From Symbiodinium kawagutii (Eukaryota > Sar > Dinophyceae > Suessiales > Symbiodiniaceae), in the NCBI GenBank assembly GCA_009767595.1, contig VSDK01012849.1, forward strand, positions 99,232-163,231: DNA of 64,000 nucleotides, in the 5' to 3' direction. The position numbers and the translations under genes were made by a program. Every line of letters starts with the position of its first letter. Position 1 is the stretch's first letter. Of this stretch, positions 21,871-29,750 are shown one piece after another. The notes under the pieces are model-generated. The model searched no databases. It worked only from the letters and a program-made list of their open reading frames with translations, and had not been told where the DNA came from.

Positions 21871-23447
21871 AGACATGTAGTTGATTGCCGATGATTGATG
21901 TGTTCTGTGTGTGTTTGTTGATTGCTGGTCATTTATAGATGATTAGGCGATACGCAGCAATTGATGATAATCTGATAGCTATGTCACCAGCAATTAGGAT
22001 ACTCATTTATTGATCAACTGGTCTAACCACCGATGATTAAGTGATACCCTGCTTGTTGGTGGTCAAAAGCAGTTAACGTGAGATCACAATGAACTGAACC
22101 AGCTATTGCATCATTGCTGTGGAAAAACTAACACCATCGAAGGTAAGATGGAGGGCGGTCCATGTTGTGGACTTCCTAGCTCGAGGATTCCTTTCATTTG
22201 TGGCTATGTGAACAGAAGGGACACCTATTTTCGGACCAACAGCCGATCCTGCTACGGGATATATGACATATCCAACATATAACATGTATTTATATGCGCG
22301 TGACATCACTGCATTGTTTGATGTACATAGATATCATGATCATGTTCTGAACACTTGCTGAACAGCAATGGTTACGACGGTTGGAAATCAACATATGAAC
22401 AACACAGGTGTAGCCGGATGCACCGCGGGGATCTCCCCACACCAAGGCATCTATCTCAGGTGATGGTACCCAGTGTAGCGAGACCGTTCTGAAGGGTTTC
22501 GGGGCAGATATGATGCAGCTGGGAATGCCTGTCATGAGCAAGTCGTAACGGGGCGCCAACAGGTGGTTCGAACATAAGCTCTAAGCATTCGTTGTGGCAA
22601 TCAAGCTGAGTAGTCGAGCAGTACGGCATTATTGCGACAAATGCATGGAATCCTCGTGAGCCATGGTCGTAAAGTTGGGATGTATCCAATTGAGAATTTC
22701 TCTTGACTATTTCAAGTTGCAAGTGGGACACCTATTGGTATCCTGTCCTGCCTCGCACGAGCATCATTCCAGTCAATAGGAATCACGGTCTGCAATTATG
22801 AACCCCGGAACACCCGGTTCTTACTGCAGGGTTGTGCCGAACCGCGTTGGGGATGATATGAGGGATTCCATGGTCACAGGCTCAGTTGGAAAAACGTTCA
22901 GGACACCCTGCCAATTCGTTGTACAAACCAGGTTTTTTCCATCAGACCTGGTCGAGCATCGTTACGTGAACCAACAAAGAAGCTTAAGAAATAGAACCAA
23001 CAGATTCTTGTCAACGTGCAGGTAGATCTTTCAAGCATTTTTCAATGACCTGGGTCCATCAATTCGGTGCGGACATGCCAGGCCTCTGTTGATCCAGTTG
23101 AGGCCTAGGAATTCTGGCACCGCCAGGTGCTAGAGCTTTGCTCGCGCTGTGAGAATCTGCGGATTCTGAAACTTTACAAGAATGTCGCTTGGAGAAACCA
23201 ACGGGATCAGGTGAAATCGGTGGAGACATGGTGGATATGGGCTGAATATGGTTAACTCAGTGAATCCATGGAACCCATGGAGTTGTCCAAAGGCACGGGT
23301 GAGTCGCTGGTGACCCACGGGATCATGATCAAAACATGATCAAACAAGACCCAGTTCTGCAGGGCGTTAAGCGGGCTTTGGTACCCCGTTCAACTCCTCA
23401 CCCGGACATCAGTACCTTGCCACCAAAGGGGAAGTTGATCATCCAAA
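21871..23447. other. no gene or family element recognised
   Basis: Only short frames on both strands (up to 91 codons at 22456-22731 minus). No convincing splice-bordered island. Confidence 0.4.
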
Positions 23448-23545
23448 CTGGTTGGTGGTTTCAAACATTTTTTGTGTTCCCTAGTATTCATTAACAACTG
23501 GTTGGTTGACTAATTTTTTTCATAGGGGTTCAAACCACCAACTAG
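23448..23545 (+). mobile_element. family C inverted-repeat element
   Basis: CTGGTTGGTGGTTTCAAAC at the left, TTCCCTAGTATTCATT and GGTTGGTTGACTAAT inside, CAAACCACCAACTAG at the right. Confidence 0.85.
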
Positions 23546-24756
23546 CAAAGATGTGGAAGGATTGATGGGAATCTATGGGTCAGTTTCCAGGACAATAGAA
23601 GTGCCAAACGGCGAACGGATCGGGGGCTGTTGTTCCCTCTTCATGTTTTGGATACCAGCGATGATGCTGATACCCATGTGATCTCATATGCATATCCGTT
23701 TTGATGGTGCTGAATTCGTGCCATTCGTACCTCTTTGTGGATCTTATTTGTATGCACGTTCCCAGTGAATCATTTAGCTCCACGCAGCACATGGTGCCCG
23801 AGGATATCAATGACGATGCTGCGCAGGCGGTTCATGTGGTCGACTGCTGGGTTTTACTGCTTTTGTTTTTGCCCAAAAGAAATTGGCACCCTTTTCAACA
23901 TTCCTTCATCAATTTGGAGTGGGAGATAGTGGGAGAATCTCAATCAGAAAGTTAATACTCAAAGGATCACTTTTCAGAAAACACATGGCACGATCCAATA
24001 CTCATGATTGTATGTGGTCATGCGTAGGCGTTGACCATGGCGGGTTACCCACGGATCCGGCAATCGGTCAGGTTTGTCACGCGTGCTTTTGTTCTTATCA
24101 TAATATATTTTGGTTGGGAACTATGCGGGTTTGCCTAGACCCATACCTATTCATATCCACTATTTGTTCTACTGGATGGCTTATACCCACTAACTTAGGT
24201 TTTTAGTGTCTTTGGGATATGATTAATTTACCATATGACCACCAAAAATATATTTTTAGCAAGGGATCTATAAGCCACCAAGTCTAGTATTTGGATGTTT
24301 CGATCTATTACCCGATCAAGCATTATCTGTTATCATGTCGTTGATAATGTCCATAGCAGGCGTGCCTTTGTATACGTGTGATAGTTGCTTTTCAATTCAG
24401 CAGCATTCATCGAAATAGTTCTGCAAGTAGGGGTAAGTGTAAGCATGTATATATATATATATATACGCAGAGGTAGGCATGGCCCACATTACCTACCTAT
24501 TTATGAATATGTCTGCACATATCAGGCATCGACCCTCGGCCAGGGTTTCCAAACTTTTGTTCCAACCATGGCCAACCCATTCCTATCCTTAAAACACATT
24601 GAATACGTTTGCCTGACTGGTTGGTTGTGGATAGTAACTATCAATGATGATCAATACTGATCTTATTACTACATTATTCATTATATTAGAATTCCGGCAA
24701 TATTACCCATATGTTTCGCAATGAAACAAATTGCCATCCCAATATACTACCCAATC
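23546..24756. other. no gene recognised
   Basis: Short frames only; a TATATA microsatellite lies near 24450. Confidence 0.45.

Positions 24757-24811
<55 letters not shown>
24757..24811. repeat. (ATG)18 microsatellite
   Basis: About 18 uninterrupted ATG units, 22 bp upstream of a family B element. Confidence 0.95.
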
Positions 24812-24813
<2 letters not shown>

Positions 24814-24833
24814 ATATATTATAATATTAATAT

Positions 24834-24940
24834 GGGTGTTTCTCAAAATAGGGGGTACCCCGGCCCCAACTCATCCTTTATTAACGATTCATAGTAGTAA
24901 ATCAACAATTTTTTTTGGCCCCCTATTTTGAGAAATCACC
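24834..24940 (+). mobile_element. family B inverted-repeat element
   Basis: GGGTGTTTCTCAAAATAGGG and CCCCTATTTTGAGAAATCAC ends; interior ATTCATAGTAGTAAATCAAC. Confidence 0.8.
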
Positions 24941-25022
24941 AAAGGGTACAAGCCATTTTTATAGTAGTAAACTAACCATCAAGTACTGAGTACTAAATAT
25001 ACTTAACTGCTACTAAACATTT

Positions 25023-25146
25023 ATATGGGTATTTGCCAAAATAGGGTAACCATGGGTAACCAAGAACCCGCCAAACAATGATCATTTTACGACTGGTAGG
25101 AAACAATTGGTTTTGGGGGCATCCCTATTTTTGCACATACCCATAT
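25023..25146. mobile_element. family B-like variant element
   Basis: Ends ATATGGGTATTTGCCAAAAT and ATTTTTGCACATACCCATAT are inverted copies distinct from the CTCAAAATAGG type, while the B-type AAACAATGATCATTTTAC interior is recognisable. Confidence 0.6.
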
Positions 25147-25255
25147 GTTTGTACCAGTTGACTACAAGTATTATTATTTGTACCATCAACTATAGCAAAG
25201 TTTTTAGTGCTCAGTAGTTAATGGTACTAATGATTTTGTGGTACTCTCAATCTAT

Positions 25256-25400
25256 ATATCAATCTAATACTACTAATTTACTACTCAGTAGTAGTTGATA
25301 GTACTCAGTAGTAGTTGATAGTAGTACTTGATTGACCAACCAATTTCATACTACTACTACTCATCCTAATCATCCTACGCATACTACTCAGTAGTAGTTG
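25256..25400. repeat. TACTCAGTAGTAGTTGATAG repeat cluster
   Basis: Two adjacent copies of a roughly 20 bp unit plus scattered half units. Confidence 0.6.
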
Positions 25401-25472
25401 ATCTACTATCATTTGCTAACCATTTGCTAACCATTGACTCTAGGTACTGAGTTGACGACTGGTGGACGCCAG

Positions 25473-25574
25473 GCCTTGTGTCGCTTCATCCGGAAGTGCT
25501 ACTCCTTAGAGGCGCGCGGAAGAAGGGAGGGCGTGCTGCCCAGCGCAAGGCCCAGCAACGGTTTCCCGAGCAAG
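25473..25574 (+). CDS. candidate exon next to the retrotransposon
   Basis: ACGCCAG|G acceptor, exactly 34 codons starting ALCRFIRKCYSLEARGRREG, then the donor AGCAAG|GTGGGG. The copia element sits 15 bp behind the donor. Removing it places a family A element (32836) about 16 bp behind this exon. Basic protein, no domain recognised. Confidence 0.5.
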
Positions 25575-25585
25575 GTGGGGTGATA

Positions 25586-25589
25586 GTCA
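25586..25589. other. target-site duplication GTCA (3' side of copia)
   Basis: GTCA directly outside the LTR, repeated at 32830-32833 outside the other LTR. Four bases match; the fifth does not. Confidence 0.6.
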
Positions 25590-25716
25590 TGAAAACACAC
25601 CCCCACCAGGGTAGCTTCACCCGGGAAGCTAGCGCGGGCTTTTCCGCAGATTCGGGCAGAAAGTCCCTGTCGGTGGCGACACGTGGTAGCCATGGATGGA
25701 GGATTGTGAATCAACA
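25590..25716 (-). repeat. 3' long terminal repeat
   Basis: On the element strand it begins TGTTGATTC and ends GTTTTCA. It is identical over 128 bp to the copy at 32702-32829. Very short for an LTR. Contains a near-palindrome around CCCGGG (TAGCTTCACCCGGGAAGCTA). Confidence 0.93.
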
Positions 25717-25760
25717 CCGATCATAAACTCTAAAAACAAAAACGAAAGCGACCAACTCCG
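25717..25760 (-). other. expected polypurine-tract position, none seen
   Basis: On the element strand the bases before the 3' LTR are T-rich (CGTTTTTGTTTTTAGAG, then TTTATGATCGG) instead of a purine run. Plus-strand priming may use a noncanonical site. Confidence 0.5.
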
Positions 25761-25830
25761 TACATGACCTGGATGATAATGAACGAATGGAGGGTGATTG
25801 ATTCCGGATGCCGGATGCAAGTGGCAGCAT

Positions 25831-26409
25831 CTACTTATAGAGACGAGCTGACGTGGTACCTGGAATCACAGGGCCTTGAGTGACCGGAGGAAGCTTCATC
25901 AAGCGACGATTCTCCAAGTACAAAGCCAGATCCTTCATGCCTCCAGTAGCTGACTTCAAACGGGAGAGGCAATACTTGCAGTAATCGGCATCACGCTCCT
26001 CTTTGGAGTTCTCCAACTCAGCATAAGAGACATTCTCCGGCTGGTAGCGGCCAAAGCTGATCAGAGTGCGACCCCATGCTTCCATACTGGGAACGCCTTC
26101 AGGCAAAGTGACCTCATGGCGAGTGCGCTGACCCACCTCGGGCAGAGCAGGAGGCATTGCCGCACCTGACACAATGGACCATGGAGTGTCAGGATGCTCA
26201 CCAGTATATCCAGCTTGGGACGTCGAGGTACGCTTCGCAGGGGGTGACTCCAAGAGATTCTCTTCACGACGCTTGGGGGCATCTGTCATAGCTCCCATCA
26301 GGTCGGACATAGCTCCCTCTGAAGTCATCACACTCTCAGAGCTAGACGACTCCTGTGCCTTAGCCATCAAAGCACGAAGCTGCTCCTGTTCGGCTGGTGT
26401 CAGGGGCAT
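25831..26409 (-). CDS. accessory ORF3 of the copia element
   Basis: 192 codons, between the pol stop (26613) and the 3' LTR, in the position where some LTR elements carry an env or accessory gene. The N-terminal quarter is low-complexity and polar (Ser/Glu-rich), followed by a basic KRREENLLESPPAKR segment that could be a nuclear localisation signal. The C-terminal half holds a compact domain with WGRTLISFGRY, SYAELENSKEE, DADYCKYCLSRL and KDLALYLENRR. That FGRY...Y...YC..CL pattern resembles the small FGK(Y/H)xG...YxxW domain found in ExoX-like C-termini and related proteins; this is my inference. No membrane segment or signal peptide, so not an envelope gene. It would need splicing, reinitiation or its own leader to be translated. 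Confidence 0.75.
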   Translation of the reverse strand: MPLTPAEQEQLRALMAKAQESSSSESVMTSEGAMSDLMGAMTDAPKRREENLLESPPAKRTSTSQAGYTGEHPDTPWSIVSGAAMPPALPEVGQRTRHEVTLPEGVPSMEAWGRTLISFGRYQPENVSYAELENSKEERDADYCKYCLSRLKSATGGMKDLALYLENRRLMKLPPVTQGPVIPGTTSARLYK

Positions 26410-26612
26410 GACGACTGCGGATACAAGGAAAACAAAGCTAAGCGTCTAACGATTTGAGACGAAAGCTACTGAAATCCGACGATTCATTAACGAGACAGCA
26501 TGCAAGAGATTCCACTACCCTCTGTTCTGAGACTCCTACCGACACTGTGACCCCACTCAACAATGCACTATTCGCTCACACTGAAGGATATCTAAGTGAA
26601 ATCGTGAACAAC

Positions 26613-29600
26613 TTAATTAGACTTCCCTGGTGGACCGGTGTGCGCAATGTCGGGGCTTGACCCTTTCAACTGCTGACGGCGCACCCTTTCTTCTGCTTGT
26701 TTCTGAAGTACCGTCTCTTCGGGAGAAATTTGGTACTGTCCACCACGAATGCAAGATCGCAACAGATCAATGGGATCAACCTTATCTTTGGTTAAACCAT
26801 CAGCAATCATACGGTTGGTTGGAAGCCACCTGACTACTCCCTTTGTAGCTTGAAGTGACTCTCTGATGATAACCACATCTATGGATGTCCTACGGTCGTC
26901 AATGGAAGTTGGCGAAGAAGGAGAAACCAAATGATCATACAGCGACTTACAATCAGTGGCATACAGAGGCTGCTGTCGGCCAAAAACTTCGGAAGCTGAA
27001 CTAGGCTTGAATGGACCATGGATGGCTTCGTGAAGCATCAACATTAACCATTCTACTGTGCCTCCGGCAGTAGCCATAGCTTGAGCCTCACCACCAAGAG
27101 TGGAGTTGACAGCCCTGGGCAACTTATATGAGCGCCACACTGCAGGTGTCCATGGCGAGATTTCTCCTTGGTGGATCTTGGAATGAACAAAACCGATGAT
27201 ATATCCAGCCTGTGTGTGTGGTCCTCGATTGGCCCATGCTGCATCTGAATGGCAGCATACAGTGAGCTCTTGTGGCTCAATGGCTTGGAACTTGATACTC
27301 AGGTCTTTATGTTGCTTCGCACGTCGAATGGCATTATTGGCATCTCTGAGATGCTGCAATTGAGGATTGGGAAAACACTGTTGAGAAATACTGGTTTGTA
27401 CCGACAAATCAGGACGAGATTGAGAAGAGATCCAATTTAAACTTCCGTTAATACCACGAAGAACACGTACCTGACTCTCGTTCAGTGGCTGTTCACTGCG
27501 CTGTCCCTTGGGAATGGTGGCATACCTCATACCTTCAGCAAACTGTTGTTGAGACATGCTGATCTCCTTGGTCTGAACATCTTGAGTGTAATAAGCTCCA
27601 GAGAACTCACCACCATTAAGCCTCCACTTCCGGAAAGGAAAGCGTTTACGCAAACGGCGCACTGCTTCCTCGAAGATGGGTCCTGTACCTCCGAGACAGG
27701 AATCGTCCACATGAATTCCCAACACGCCACACAGAGCTTTCGAGGAAGGATCTCGCAAATAGTACAAACATCCATCAAACTTGGACTTCTCCCAACCACC
27801 AGCTAAAGCCTCTGCATCAAAGGTTTGGTGCCAAGAATTGGGGGCGTTGTTCTGACCATATAGGTTGCCCACTATTTCAATCACCGCGTCATCAGGTATT
27901 CCAGGGATACCGCCTTTGGGAATACGAGCAAACAAAGGACGGTACCGTTCTTCGATCGGACCTGCTTCCATGAAAGCTCCTTGTATGTCACCGATCTGCA
28001 GATCCCAACCATGAGATGCAATCAACTGAAGCAACACAACCCTTCCCATTTGACTCAAGGTAGGGGACTGAAGTTTTCCTTCCATCGCTTTGGCCTCTAA
28101 ATCTGGGTCCAAGTGTCCTTGCAAGCACCAACGACACTTGATCTTGTATGTGCTGGGATCTGATTGATTCACGGCCACTCCATCCTGAGTTGCTTTACGA
28201 GTGATCACGTATCTACTGCCGATGAATCGATGGGAAAGATTCTCCTTGATCTCCTGAGCCTTCTTACCATAGTGTACCTTGACAGCTCCTTTATCAACCA
28301 CAGTATCCCACTCTACGCGTTTGGCAACATCGATATGTTCTTGAAGTACTTGCTCATTACCTGATGGAGAGAGTTCCTTGGATTGTTTCTTTTGGATATA
28401 TGCAGCTATCAGAGCTTCAATCCCACCTGATTCCCACTCTCGATCGGCCTCTTCGATCGACAGACATTCAACAGCGAGTTCCTCATCTGCAGCAGATTCA
28501 TCTGCTCGGGCTCGATGAGTGGGTGGTTCCCCTTCAGCAGGCACTGCCGTCTCAGATCGACTATGCTTGTGACTGATACCACTGGCACTCGAAGGTTCTG
28601 ACATGGGCACATCATTACCTGCAGATTGATGAGCTAACATCTTGGGGATGACTTCATGCATATCTAGGAAATCCTCATTGCGCATGGCAGGTGGTCGATA
28701 GAGTGCTGCTTCTCCGTTCTTACCATTAACTCTTCTCCTAACGGGGCCATATGTGCTCTCATTCGTTGAGACATCAGGAGCATCTGCTGATGCGGGTGGT
28801 TCCACTGCCATTGGAGACTTGTCCTCATGACTAGGTTCGGTGTTCATCTCTGTTGGAGGAACACCAGGGACCATGCTGTCTCCGGGTCGAGATTGGCTAT
28901 CAGATCCAGGCTCAACCGGCACATCTCTACTGCCATCGTCTGGTTGCATTGGGGGATAGAGACCAGATACCAGATCCACATATTGTTTGCCTCTAAAGGT
29001 ACCGCCTTCCAACATATCCTTGATCCCCAACAGTTCCGATTCTGGAGACGTGACAGTGACCCGTTCCTCAGTGGTTGCTGGTCGCAGTTGTTCCGGTGCG
29101 ACACGGAAGATCTGTCTTCTGTGAGCAACTACATAGTTTCGACCAACTTTTCCCATGACACTTGCAACACCGTGCCACTGACCACCGATCTGGACGCCAG
29201 TCTTGGCTTGTTTGTTGTACTTCTGTGCTCTCCAATAAGCCACCATATCACCAGCTTGAAAGTTCATAGGGACCCTGGGGCGTGCCAGAAGTGCCTTACG
29301 AAGGGCTTTATCATCTTGCATGGAGATCACAGCTTGTCGGGCAGTGCAACGAATTGCCTGAGCACGGGCTACTGCATCATCACTGAGACCGGCAGTTGCT
29401 GGCACCACATGGAGAGGTTCCGATAACAGATCACCAGGAAGAGTGGGGTTACGACCAAAAACATGTTGATGAGGAGTGTAACCATAACTCTGAATGCATT
29501 GATTCTTCACATGAGCTTGTCTCACGCACTCAAGCCACTCTGCATAGTCGCGAGGATTGTGTTCCTGGATGATCTTACTCAGTACTCGACAGAACCAACC

Positions 29601-29750
29601 ACCATGATTTTCAGTTCGTCCCATCTGCCAGTGTGCTTCAGCAGCCACGATCTTGACGCGAGATCCATTCTGATCTAAGCAGCTTTGCATGGTTTCACCG
29701 AGCAATGTCTGTGCCTGATCCACCACGACGCAATCGGGTGGCCTGCCCAT
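26613..29750 (-). CDS. pol: copia pol: integrase C-part, reverse transcriptase, RNase H
   Basis: 1045 codons. Residues 8-60 hold the second and third integrase catalytic residues, D11 and E47, 35 residues apart. A basic and acidic linker follows (about 60-530). Reverse transcriptase spans about 535-790, with D588 in GDIQGAF and the catalytic HVDD at 680-683 (HVDD in place of the common YVDD). RNase H spans about 830-990, with D836, E888, D933 and the C-terminal WLPTNRMIADGLTKDK signature. All catalytic residues are present. The frame is -1 relative to ORF1; the annotated ATG at 29750 lies inside the integrase core and is probably not a true start. Confidence 0.93.
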   Translation of the reverse strand: MGRPPDCVVVDQAQTLLGETMQSCLDQNGSRVKIVAAEAHWQMGRTENHGGWFCRVLSKIIQEHNPRDYAEWLECVRQAHVKNQCIQSYGYTPHQHVFGRNPTLPGDLLSEPLHVVPATAGLSDDAVARAQAIRCTARQAVISMQDDKALRKALLARPRVPMNFQAGDMVAYWRAQKYNKQAKTGVQIGGQWHGVASVMGKVGRNYVVAHRRQIFRVAPEQLRPATTEERVTVTSPESELLGIKDMLEGGTFRGKQYVDLVSGLYPPMQPDDGSRDVPVEPGSDSQSRPGDSMVPGVPPTEMNTEPSHEDKSPMAVEPPASADAPDVSTNESTYGPVRRRVNGKNGEAALYRPPAMRNEDFLDMHEVIPKMLAHQSAGNDVPMSEPSSASGISHKHSRSETAVPAEGEPPTHRARADESAADEELAVECLSIEEADREWESGGIEALIAAYIQKKQSKELSPSGNEQVLQEHIDVAKRVEWDTVVDKGAVKVHYGKKAQEIKENLSHRFIGSRYVITRKATQDGVAVNQSDPSTYKIKCRWCLQGHLDPDLEAKAMEGKLQSPTLSQMGRVVLLQLIASHGWDLQIGDIQGAFMEAGPIEERYRPLFARIPKGGIPGIPDDAVIEIVGNLYGQNNAPNSWHQTFDAEALAGGWEKSKFDGCLYYLRDPSSKALCGVLGIHVDDSCLGGTGPIFEEAVRRLRKRFPFRKWRLNGGEFSGAYYTQDVQTKEISMSQQQFAEGMRYATIPKGQRSEQPLNESQVRVLRGINGSLNWISSQSRPDLSVQTSISQQCFPNPQLQHLRDANNAIRRAKQHKDLSIKFQAIEPQELTVCCHSDAAWANRGPHTQAGYIIGFVHSKIHQGEISPWTPAVWRSYKLPRAVNSTLGGEAQAMATAGGTVEWLMLMLHEAIHGPFKPSSASEVFGRQQPLYATDCKSLYDHLVSPSSPTSIDDRRTSIDVVIIRESLQATKGVVRWLPTNRMIADGLTKDKVDPIDLLRSCIRGGQYQISPEETVLQKQAEERVRRQQLKGSSPDIAHTGPPGKSN

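Noticed and set aside
28827..29426. 199-codon plus-strand frame inside the retrotransposon
   Set aside because: It is antisense to pol, which has all catalytic motifs; a shadow frame.
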